From positions 22,564,586 through 22,628,585 of the forward strand of contig CM041550.1 in NCBI GenBank assembly GCA_023238725.1: a stretch of DNA of 64,000 nt. The letters are read 5' to 3'. Shown in pieces: positions 21,574 to 32,640 of this stretch. A program made the translations under genes and the position numbers. The stretch is from Scortum barcoo. Taxonomy: Eukaryota > Chordata > Actinopteri > Centrarchiformes > Terapontidae. The notes under the pieces were generated by a model that saw only the letters and a list, made by a program, of their open reading frames with translations, ran no database searches and had not been told where the DNA came from. The stretch's first letter is position 1. Each line of letters opens with the position of its first letter.

Positions 21574-24500
21574 CAGTATGGCCTTTGACACGCCACGGTG
21601 TGTCTAACAGCTTGTCCCCTTGAGCTTTTTTTTTCTCCATGAATATTTTCACTCCTGAAATGAGAAGTTGGCTCATCCATTGATCATTCAGTGCTCTGCT
21701 ACTAACTGATTCTAATCATTAGCCTCAGAGTGTCTTGATGCATACCAAACCAACTAACTATGAGAATCATAATCTCATCATTCACTTATAGACATGTTTA
21801 TCCTTGTCAACTTCCCATAATGGACACTGAATTTCTTATCTTTATGGGTATAATATATATTGTAAATAAATGTCAAAAAGTTGTTGGCTCTTCTGTGAGT
21901 GTTTTTTAATCACAGTGTCAGGAGTGTTTTTACATTCATCGAATACTGTACATTTCAAAACCATGTTTTTAGTACACACAGTTCTTTGTTCATTCCAGCC
22001 CCATCTGTGAATGCCACTACACTATGAAGCTACAGTAACTGTTTTGTTATGAGTCCCTCACAAACTCCTATTTATATGAGGGTCAACAAGACTTTCTCCT
22101 ATATAGTGCTTTCTTTGACAGTGAAAGCCTGTGACCTTCATGTAACTGAGCAGCCACATTAAGGATTGTGCTACAACTGTACGGGACTGGACCAAAGTGC
22201 TGGACCAACAGGTCATCCCTACAGCCGCACTACCAAGGCTAAAAATCATCAAGACATCCAGGGGAAGTGATCCCACCACTCATGCAGCACAATCCACAGT
22301 TCCACTGTCTTTTCCATGCTCTGTATTTTCACCCAGACTTCTGGCAAAATAGGCTAAAGTAGCACAAAATACACTCTTTATATTTGCGTACAGTTACTCT
22401 AAGTGACCTAGCTTAACATACCTTGAGTAGGCAAACAAGTTATCAGATATCAGACCTACACAGAATAAAAAAGCATGATCTAATATATACAGAAAAGATT
22501 TAAAAGGAATTTCAACATTCTTAACCCACTGTTATATCTTCCTTCAACCATATACTACTGGTGTTATACTCCATGCATGTAAAATTATATACTTTTTTCT
22601 TTAAGCATGCACACACAACCTGAGTAAAGGTATTGCAATTAACCCACACTGCTCTCCTCACCTTCTGCGTGTCTTCAATGGAGAAATTACACTCCAGTTA
22701 GACACTACTTGAAAGAAACACATTATTAGGTAGGACTGCAAAAATATGGGAGGACTTGAAAGTCTCTTTTAATATTTTATTTTATATCATTCATATAATT
22801 TCTTATATGATGTATCTAATATGTTTGAATTCCTTAACCTGCCATTTATCAACTGCATCCAGTTAAAATAGTGTATGTATATGTAATGTAGTACACTGCA
22901 TTATCCATTAATACAGAAGCCGGGTATATAAACCTTCATTTATACTACTTTTTTTATACTATTATTTTTACCCCCATCACAATAGACAAGCACATACACA
23001 CATTCACTCCAACCTATATCAAGTGTACTTAATATTCCTCTGAAACACATCTGTCAGCATATGTGGACAGCAGGAGCTCTCCTTTCATCAAGTGTCACGT
23101 TGGAAGGCACTCGCTGCAATATGAAAATGGACACAAAATTTAATTAGCGTTAGCCTTGTTGTTGCATATTAATTATGTTTGAGAGTGGGAGCAATGGATA
23201 GCGTGACGATGAATGTGAATGGATTCCAGGGCGTGTCTTAAGTGAGGGTGTTAGCTCACTTAGGAATAGTTGTGGTATTGCACACATTTGTTTAACGAAA
23301 CTATGAATGCACAGCTGCAGCCTGATGGAGACAACTGCTCCAGAGGTCGGAGAGCCTTCAAGTAACAGCTTTGTCTTTGAAACCCCGCCGGGATCATGGT
23401 CAACCCATGGCTAAAGATGAAAACTGGGCATAATTTGCTAATGATAGGTGTTTAAATTGGTGTGTATGTATGTGTGTGTGATCTGCATTACCTGATTCAA
23501 AACTGGAGTGGGAGATGTGAATAAGAAAAGACAAGGGTGTGTGCCGAATTTTCACAGCATCTGTTGCTGTGCATTTGAGCAAAGCAATTAACTGTCTCCA
23601 TTTAGCCAGTCAGTGGTCAGTGGAAGAGTGTGATTGTGCTGGGTGCTTTCCAGATGTGATAGTGTGCTATGATCAAATTTACTGCAGGGTGTGACTGACA
23701 AAGAGCAAACTTTTCAAAGGTTATGGCAGTAAAGTTTGAATAAAGGACATAATCAAACTATTTCAGGTCCCCAGAAAGACAACAGGTAATGTTTTGTTTA
23801 AACACGTGTGTTTTAAGTTTCCTGACCAGTGACCTCTTATGGATGTGCAAACACAGCTGTTTCCATTTAGTACCAAAGATGAAATTAGCATTATGGTGGT
23901 TTATGTCACCACAGAACCAACGGCTGGTCATTAAAAGCATGTTACATGTAATATCAGAGACTGCGGTTTAAATCCTGTTTCCTACCAACTCCCAATATTA
24001 GTTCCTTTTTGTGACAAGGAAGTGATCTCACTTGAGTCAGTGTTGGTTGGAGCTGAAGACAGCCAACTTGCATTGTGGGTCATTTACATGCTAGGCTTTG
24101 ACAAGGAGGAAAAAAGTGAGTGAAGCACTGTTTTAAGCTTTATTCAGACAGGTATAAGATCTTGTTTGTATATAATAATACAGTTTATTTGGGCTTTCCT
24201 GAATTTGCCCTGGATTATGTCATTGATTACCCAGGATGATTTGTCATAAAACTGAAAAAAAAAACATTCTCCACTCTCTCAGTTCTCACAAATACGACAC
24301 TAATGCCATGACTTTTTCAGGGATTTCTCAGAACTTTCTGTTTTGCAAGGAAGCAGTGACATGCAGGTAACACTGACATACGTCTTTCTAATGTGAACAT
24401 GGATCAGCAACAGGAATTTTTACTAACCAGTGGATATCTGGTTGAACTGGCCCCCTGAGGTCAGAGGTTATCGGGAGGACTAAATGCTTAGCAGACATGC

Positions 24501-26439
24501 CAAAGGGATTGGAGACCAGGAAGACTAACACCGCTCGTATCTGCACTTCAGAGATAGCTCAGGGTTCATGAAAGCTTGGGATGTACTTGCAGTCCCCTTG
24601 AACATCAGTCTTACCACCATTTTTATATTAATGGAGATATTAGAGCAGCAAACATTACAGTCTTATAACTTTTTACAAAGTTGAAAACAGTTGTTTCAGA
24701 TTGGATGGACCTTCTGTCCCTAGATAGCTACAGAAACCACCTAATTAACAGACAGCCTTAAGGAGTTTTGTTTCCCTTTTACCACCTACTTACAGTGTTG
24801 TTTAAATTCATTAGATATAATGGAAAACCTTACGATGATGTTTTATTGCGTCTTTCCACAAGCATTTATTGTTCACCTCGGAGCCTTTCATGAGAAGCAC
24901 ACTAATCAATATCTGCTTCCACCCCCCCCCTCTCTGTGTAGATCTCGAGACAAGCTAGGCTAACGTGATATCTGGGATGGAACAAAGTCACTTGAAAGTA
25001 ATTCAAACTTTGCCTGAGGCGACTAAACTGTCTCACTACTCTGTTCTTTGAAAGAGACATGCTGCAGAGGAGAAGAGAAAGTTTCTCTTCAGGGTTAAAA
25101 AAAAATCACTATATCCAAACCTTTGTGAGTTTTCCAGTGTTTGAGTGAGCAATTGAAGTGTGCATAATCCTGAGGCTGAATCTGAACAATTTATCAGCAG
25201 TTTTTATGCTTTATGAGATCACTCCCATGCTGTGTTGAATGTGTGTTTGGCATCAGGGTGCTGTGGGGTAGTTGTTATTGCTGGTCCCAAAGACCCTCAG
25301 GCTTGCACATTTTAATTATAGTCATCTTAACAAGACTAGACTTATGCCAATTGCAATTAGCTACCTAATAGAACAGAAAATAAGCAGTACTGGGTGCAAA
25401 GGCTTGAGAGTGCTGTAGATGCTAATGATAAACAGATACAATATATATACATCCAGACAGTTTGATTTAGGTATTTATTTTCAACACAGTACTCAGTAGC
25501 AGCACACAGGGGCCTTTTTTTAAAGGTGAAATGAAAGTACATGTCATCAAGTCAGTCCACTAAAGATGTCTAACCCATTGATGTGTGGGCTGACGCACCT
25601 TTTGGTGGCCAGGTTACGTTTACTTGCTGGAATTTGCTTCTGATGTGCAACCCAACCTGTTCCATCTTTCAGATAAACATCCCCACAGTCATGTTGCCTT
25701 AGGCCTGGTTCCTGTGGAGGTCAGGTCCAGGCCTGCAGCTCTCAGGCTCCAAAGTCTCCTGAAAGTCTCACTCATGTGCCAAGAACTGAAAATGGTTTCA
25801 CTTTTCTTGTACTAGTCTGGTTCATTTTTGTCCTTCCTCTCATTTCTTAAATACATGTCATGGGTTTTATGTGTCTGAGGTGATTGCAGAGTGTTTGCAA
25901 TCACTTGAAACACATTGTGGTTTAGTTTCAACAACACACTGAGTTCTGGGCTAACTTTGGAGGGGAGTTGTTTTTGTGTCCTCAAGGCCCTTGTATTTCA
26001 TTTATGATCATAATCATTCCAAGACATCAACTGCGATGTTCACTTTTCAAAGGGAGGTTACTTCAAAAATACTCTTGGCCCCTGTGGACATAGAAAAGAA
26101 TGCTTACATCATGCACATTTTTCTTTCAGAAGTGCATTTGACTGGAAATGAAACCTAATCCTATTAAATGAATTGATGACTGGCCAAGAAGTTTCAAATT
26201 GAATGGTGTCTTTCTGAGAGACTGAGATGTGAAGTGGTCAGGAGCTCAGTAAGTATTTTAGCAGCTCACGCAGACAGTACCTGTTGAATAAAGACGTTTT
26301 ACTACTGCTAATACAGAAGGGTAAAATGGAAAGCTGTGATTATGACTATTTCTTGGCTGTGAGCGGTGACTTTCCGACAAGACTCCAGGAAGTCACTGCA
26401 CCCACTCCATTAAATAGTGAGCTTTACAGGTGACAATAG
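21574..26439. other. Intergenic, no gene seen
   Basis: No supported gene. The segment 23130-23400 is repeat-free with TTAATTAGCG and ATTAATTATG cores and is a candidate regulatory element. A C9 run lies at 24922-24930. A stretch at 22060-22280 has an open - strand frame of 73 codons without a recognised domain. Confidence 0.45.
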
Positions 26440-26822
26440 ATGGGTTTTATTCCCTTTAGACAGAGACAAGCTAAGGCTTTCCCTCTGTTTCCAGTTTTGC
26501 TGCTTAGCTTAGCTGACCTGCAGCTAAATGTAGCATGTAGCATGAAGTATGTCCTGTGCAGTAAATTTGTCTGTGCAGTTGCCCTCTGATAATCTGTTTC
26601 AGGAAGCTGTGACCAATCAGCAGCAGCAGTCCCTTCCTCCACCTCCCTCACTTGCTCTAAGCCTTTCCAAGAGTAGAGTCCTCCTCCCCCTTTTTGCTCT
26701 TTGTTTTCTTTTTATTCCATTTATGTAAGAAACTTAATTTTTGGCTCACCCGTCATGTTACTTCCCCCTGAGCCAGGGTTGTGACATTTTGGCAAGAAAG
26801 CGAATAAGCATATTTCCCAAAA
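26440..26822. mobile_element. Disrupted copy of a foldback MITE
   Basis: Two parts of the family seen at 32127 are recognisable. The internal part at about 26440-26560 reads 'GACAGAGACAAGCTAAGG...CTCTGTTTCCAG...GCTTAGCTTAGCTGACC'. The terminal part at 26788-26822 reads 'TTTTGGCAAGAAAGCGAATA' then 'GCATATTTCCCAAAA'. About 230 bp of unrelated sequence separates them. It is non-coding and non-autonomous. Confidence 0.55.
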
Positions 26823-27889
26823 TTTGCTTACAAATACACATACACGCACCAAACCTACAGAGGCTGTTTGGGTTAATCATATTTAAATCTATTTAAAGTC
26901 CTCTGAACTTATTCAGTTTCCTTCCAGTCAGATGCTAAAAATTATTTTACCAAGAAAACTGCAGGAAAACAAATTCTTGCGTTTTAGTCTATCAAAACTG
27001 ATACTTTTCAAATAACACCCGTCACTCTGAGGTGGGCATTGTGGGTCTCAAACAATTTCTAATGCCAAAAAATCCAGCAGGTCATTGTCAATAGCATGTA
27101 GTGAAGTGAAGCCTCACATCAACAGTTTTCAACATTTTCTGTGTGCCATGTTCTTTATGTTGAGTTCTTTTTATGTTATCTTTTATGTTCTTTTTTTTTA
27201 ATCACACATTTTAGTGGGAGTTATTAACACTTTTTTAAGTTAAAAACCTTATAAATACTTCCTGCTCAGTTAAAATGTGTTAATTAGATTGGGTTCAATT
27301 TAGTTTCATAACAGTTCTGTACATGATTAAAGGATAATGAGTGGCAGGGGCAGTAAATGTGACTCATTTTTTGTGATACATTTTTTAACGACACTCTATT
27401 TTAAGCACACATCAATAATGTCTTTTGCCTTTAAAATGGGTACCAAGAAATGTAACGTTCTATACTGGTCAGTTTGTTTCCTGCCAAGGTGTCCAAAGAG
27501 CAAGCAGGGTTAAAACCAGCCTTCAAGACCTCTGACAGCATCTGCATTCACCCTCAAATCACATGCTGTTTAGCCCAGGAGCACTAATTAAATTTGGAAT
27601 CCAATTATGGAAATGGTAATGAAATTTCCAAATAGGGAAACTCGTAATCTGCTCATTGAGGTGTTTAATTACAAGCGGGTCTGTGCATTGCAGATATGTT
27701 ACACCTCTGGATTGGGCGGACAGAGACATGGACACGACTTTGACAGCATGAGAGTGTCTGAGCGATGGAGGACAAAATAGTGCATGTGTTTTTTTGGGTC
27801 ATATGAATGCTCTGTGGAAGCATGTAATCATGTGCCCATGACATGTCTGTGTTCATGCTCTGAACATGATCTGTGTGGAAGGTACTGCA
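26823..27889. other. Intergenic, candidate regulatory stretch
   Basis: No gene seen. The segment 27530-27720 is conspicuous: it is repeat-free and strings together CACTAATTAAATTTGG, CCAATTATGG, AATGGTAATGAAATTTCC and GTTTAATTACAAGC. These are homeobox-type cores at a density typical of vertebrate conserved non-coding elements. Confidence 0.4.
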
Positions 27890-28085
27890 TACACATAGGT
27901 GACAAATTAAAGGAAAAACCTGAATGCTTGACCCCTCCAGGGTTATGCTGGGGGGATATTTTGCTGCATGGTTTGGGTCCACTGGTCCCCTCAGAGGGAG
28001 GGAACATTATAAATCTATGCAAAGCTGTTGTGAGAGATCACTTTGTGCTCATCAGCTGTCTCTTCCATGCTCACAATGCCCCCAT
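27890..28085 (+). mobile_element. Decayed Tc1/mariner-like transposon relic
   Basis: The words GACAAATTAAAGGAAAAACC, GCATGGTTTGGGTCCACTGG and CCCTCAGAGGGAGG followed by CACAATGCCCCCATTG match a degenerate DNA-transposon family common in fish and other vertebrates. The last piece corresponds to the 'DDNAP' surroundings of a transposase catalytic site, here read as HAHNAP. No open frame spans it, so it is a fossil. A 112-codon frame (27784-28122) crosses it by chance. Confidence 0.5.
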
Positions 28086-30304
28086 TGTATTTTTATATAC
28101 TGTGTTTTTCTACCTCAAATGAAAATCAATTTATTCATACTGTATGTGATTTTGCTTAACAATAACGGATTACCCACATCCTAAAGCCTATTTGAAATAC
28201 AAAGCTTATATGAAATTGGACATTTGAATTTGAGATAGAAAAGGAGTGAAAAAGAAAGAGGAGCGAACTTGTGTGTGTGTGTGTGTGTGTGTCTGAGAGA
28301 TAGAGAGAGAGAGAGAGAGCTCAGTGTAGCTCACCTGGAATAATAGTCTTACTCTGTACTGTGGAGAGAGAAGCACTGCTCACTGTGGTTGTTTAAAAGC
28401 CCTCACAGTTTGAGGACAGATAATTGTCCAAATGATCTTTATCAATCCTTAATTTCAAGTTGATCAAAGAGGAAGAACAACATAATTAAGAAGGAATAAA
28501 AAGAAATAATTCATTATGAGTGTTCATGGTCCAAACTGTCGGTGGACTTTGTAGCTGTGATAAAGTGACAGAGATGGGACAGAAAAGAAGCATTTTGTAC
28601 CATGATATTAAGGAGGACTGTTACTAAGAGGTCACTGTGTTCACTTGTTTCATTCAGCTTCTACTGGGGAACTGTTAAAATATATGGCATTGGGCAAGAA
28701 ATACAACAACGCTCTTTTTAACTCCTAAGAGCTGAAGAAAGTTAACTCATTTTCACTTTTGGACTTTTGTACCTAGTAGTACAAAATTACGTGGCCACAC
28801 AAGAGAAATATTGCAGAAATACAGTCTATATATTACTCATAGGAGATTGCTTCTATAGCAACTGACAGTCAGCAGATTTAATTATAGTTTAGCTCTTAAA
28901 TTCTTTCATCTGCACTAGTTAAAATGACAGCTTTCACACCGAGCCTGAGCAATCTAATGAACCAAACGGGCAAACACACCACAGTTCTTCTGAAACCAAA
29001 CCAAACTGGTTAAATGTGAAAGCACCCTTTAATTTGAGGCATTCAGACATAAATAAAAGCCATTTAACACTTTTGGCCTCAATTTCCATGACAAAGTGGC
29101 TGTGTATTATAATTACATACATTATAGTCTTTTACATACAATTCTCTGCACCAGTGTGTTTCTCTCTCCTCTTTGTTCAGCCCTGTTTCCTTTAGTTTCT
29201 TACATCAGCCATGCAGATCTCCATTTGAGCCTGATTCTGCAGTATCCAGCCTCTGTGAGCCGAGTACTCCAAAGTCTAGCTTTGCTCCTTGCAGACTGCT
29301 GATTTCTGCACTTCCTAGGTGACATAGCTTTAATGTGAATATGTTTCTGGGTTTTTTGGTTACTAAGTAGTTCTTTCTGTCTCCCTCAAGCTTTCGTCCA
29401 AAGCAATCCTGCCTGCTACTCCAGCCAGTTGAAGACCCTCATGAGCAATCCTCTGTTTCTCTTGTGCACAGAGGTCCCCTGCAGTGGCCTCAATTCTCTC
29501 CCTACCCAGACCTCTTCTTACACCTCGTCTAGGTCTTTGCATCCCTGCTCTGCTCTCTCTTGGTTTGCAGCTCTCACCTACACCTCCCCTAAGATCCTGA
29601 TATACTGACATGAAAGTGGACAGCACAGCAGACAGCGCAAGTACAGTTTGAGCTTAAGTCTGTGCGCACTCATCAGACATGCCACTTCTCCAACACCCAG
29701 CCAGGCTGTGCTGTCCCGTCCTGGACGTGTGACAGTAAGAACATACAGGGTACAAGTCCTTCCCTCCAGAGCACTCAGTGAAAAATACCCTCAGCGGCCA
29801 TATTCAGACTGATCCAAAGTAACAATGAACAGCACAGGAATGTCTGCTGCAGATGTGGCAGCATACTCCGCCACAGAAAGCTCAGAATTTAATATCTTCA
29901 AAGCGCTTGAGTGAGTGCAGAGTGTTCCTTCAAGTGTGTACTTCAGTCAGTGCGCAGTACCTGCCCTGTATAGAGAGTGCAAGCTGTTTGGAAATTATCC
30001 ATTGCACCTGCTGTTACTCTCGACACCAAAAGATGAACTTGCAGGGGTACAGAGAGCTACTTTACACTGACAGCCCGTTCCATTAGTCCTGAGTGGGAAA
30101 CAACATGTCCTCTTCTGCAGACCTGCCCCTTTGTATGAACAGCACAAAAACATACATATGATAGAAAAAATTAAATGTAAAATTACTAACAATTAAATAA
30201 TAAAGAAAATAATAGTAATGACGAAAAGCCTATCTCTCAAAGCCATTAGTCTGAAATGGTAAGAGACACCCAGTTTACATTTCACCACTGGCATTAGCAA
30301 GGTC
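28086..30304. other. Intergenic, microsatellites and a mini-element
   Basis: (TG)n lies at 28270-28292 and (GA)n at 28301-28319. A 94-bp unit at 28930-29023 has perfect 9-bp inverted ends, GCTTTCACA and TGTGAAAGC, around AACCAAAC-type core words; this is a possible miniature element. The relatively GC-rich stretch at 29360-29810 is open on the - strand (87 codons) but has no recognised domain. Confidence 0.45.
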
Positions 30305-30660
30305 AGTCCTAAGTACATTTACTTAAGTACTGCACTTTGTACAAATCTGAGTATTTAAATTTCATGCTACGTTCTACTGCTATCCTACTATATTTGAAAG
30401 GTTACTGTCACCACATTTACTTAACAGCTTTAGTTACTGTTACTTTGTAAATTACAGTTTAATATGATGCATTGTCATAGCTTGAACTAGCCCACTATAT
30501 ATAAAATATGTCAAATTAGCCGAACCTGCACATTACTTCTGTTACTTACTTAGTGCATCAGTTTTAACCCATTGATATAATAGATAATAATATTGTTGTT
30601 AAACTGGAATATTTTCATATTGCTGTATTGTTACCTTTAACAGTACTTTCTTGTCCTAAT
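30305..30660 (+). mobile_element. hAT-like non-autonomous element, 5' part
   Basis: The sequence begins 'CTAAGTACATTTACTTAAGTACTGCAC', continues with TTCTACTGCTATCCTACTATATTTGAAAG (diverged) and TTAATATGATGCATTGTCATAG, and ends with ACAGTACTTTC. This matches a dispersed fish family whose ends normally read CAG(A/T)GGTGGAAG. The right-hand part of the family is missing here, but a same-orientation copy at 38905 keeps its right end. Confidence 0.6.
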
Positions 30661-32126
30661 ATGCCTTAAAGGATGTGATTTCTTTCGTGCATATTGATGA
30701 AGGACGTATAAAGGTCTCATCTGAGCCAATGTAAGCGTATGATAGATTGTTGTTTGTTAGATAGATTGTTTTTTTTGCAGCACCACCCTTTGATGCTGCA
30801 AAGAGTCATATCTGAGAGTTTTTAAAAAATTAAAACTATATCTGAACAAATAATATAAATACAAATAATAATAATATAAATCAGCCAGTACTGTGAGCCA
30901 TGCCGCTTAATCGCGCAGTCTCTAAACCACACAAATTGGAGTCCAGAAGCTTCTGATGGCATTCTATTGAAGAAAATAATGTGTTTTGTCAAACACATGA
31001 GGGAAAGGGTGATGTAGGGGGTGGGTGGGGGCAAGTAGTTGTGAAGAACATGAGATAAGGAGATGGCTGTGTGAAGTCAGTAGGCGGAGAGGCCGAGATG
31101 AGCATGAGGTAAACATCAAATTGGGATTGGAACAAAATCATTTGTTCCTTTGTTTCTGTTTTTGTTCCCGGCCCTGTTAGAGCTCATTCCTTTGATCAGT
31201 GCCTCAAAGCTTGTAATAGTGCAAAGCACCGCATATGTCAGATTACTGTGGAAGGGCTGCAGGGGCAAAACCAGCTCCACTCTCCCACTGAGCCAGCCTC
31301 AAAGTGTTCAGCTTCCTCTGAGAAATGATCGAGTGTCAAATTGTCCACTGATTTGCATCTTTATTTTTAGGAGCAACTGGGAGCGTGCAGTTTGATTAAA
31401 AGATGTGCCGTGGCATGGATCCCAAAAGTGCAAATAGAGTATTTACAACTGCCTTTACAGGTCATAGTCCAGGTAAGCAGGGAAGTCAGAGCCTCTTCAG
31501 AAACACAGAAAATTAAACTCTGTGATAGGAGAAGATCAATTTCTGACATTCAGGTGAATGAAGAACCTGGACCCTGCTAGGTGGTCTGAGATTGTCTGTT
31601 GGATGAAAATACAAAATGAAGAGAAATTCTCTTTGCCCACAGTGTTGTAAATATTTTACTGCTGAGGCTGTTGATGGAGTAATATGAGAATGTGAGCTCC
31701 ATTTCAAGAGGTAGACAATTGCTTTGTATGTTTAATCGGTTTATTGAAAGAAAGCTTGGTGTGTTGAAAAGACATTCAACTGAACTTATATGCACCTAGT
31801 GCATCCTCTCCAACCTTTGTTATTTCAATACAAATGCACTGTGAAGAGAAATAACAGCCACACTGGGTTGAAGACTTGGTTACAATAATACTTTATAGTC
31901 TCTTCTCTCTTGAATGTCACTTTAGATACTATTGCTGCTCTGCTTTGGATCAAAGTCTTTCTTGTCCTCATACGCCTTTAAGTTTAAGTTCAATTTGACA
32001 GACCACACAGGAGATATCTCATTCAAGTTATTCAAGACAACTTCCTACAGAGACACCCTGTTCTTATCTGTCAAAGAGAAATATTCAGAGAAACTTTCCC
32101 CTCAGATCTCCATCTGGTTAAAAGAA
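30661..32126. other. Intergenic, no gene seen
   Basis: No supported gene. A duplicated phrase ATAGATTGTT occurs twice near 30740-30772. Frames at 31150-31395 and 31392-31580 carry no recognised domain. Confidence 0.5.
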
Positions 32127-32640
32127 ACATTCAACATTTTGGGAAATGGGCTACGTGCGTTCACTTTCTTGCCGAGGTTTAGGTGAGAAGATAAATAGCG
32201 CTTACATGTTTGTCCCGTAAAGACAAAGCTACAGCCAAAAGTCAGTTAGCGTAGCTTAGCATATCTGGTGGAAGGTCTGGCTCTGTCTAAAGATAGCAAT
32301 ATGTACCAGTCAGCCCCTTTAAAGCTCCCTAATTAACAAGTTGGATCTCATTTTTTCAATTTGTACTAGAGCAAAAGTGTCATTTTTACACGACAAATTG
32401 AATGACATTCCACGTTTTAAATCACTTTAAAGGTGCTGGTGGGAGTTTTTTTGCCGTGTTTGAACAGAGATGGGCCAGCTGTTTCCTCCTGCTTCCATCC
32501 TTTATGCAAAGCTAAGCTAAGCAGACTGTCTTCTGACTGTAGCTTCATACTTAGCAATAAAAACTTAAAATGAAACTTATATTGATCTTCTCATCCAACA
32601 CTTGGTTAGGAACTCAATGAGCTAGACTCTTTCAAGTTAT
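32127..32640. mobile_element. Foldback MITE with long inverted arms
   Basis: The left arm has 'ATTTTGGGAAATG', 'TTTCTTGCCGAGG', 'GGTGAGAAGATAAAT' and 'GCTACAGCCAAAAGTCAGTTAGC'. The right arm carries these in reverse complement: 'GACTGTAGCTTCATA' and 'TTGATCTTCTCATCC', then 'ACACTTGGTTAGGAAC'. The arms are roughly 150 bp each with many mismatches, around a central spacer containing CCTAATTAAC. It is a common dispersed family in percomorph fish. It encodes nothing. Confidence 0.7.

Noticed and set aside
27784..28122. 112-codon Cys-rich frame that looks secreted
   Set aside because: It crosses the Tc1-like relic, and the cysteine pattern has no match to a known fold.
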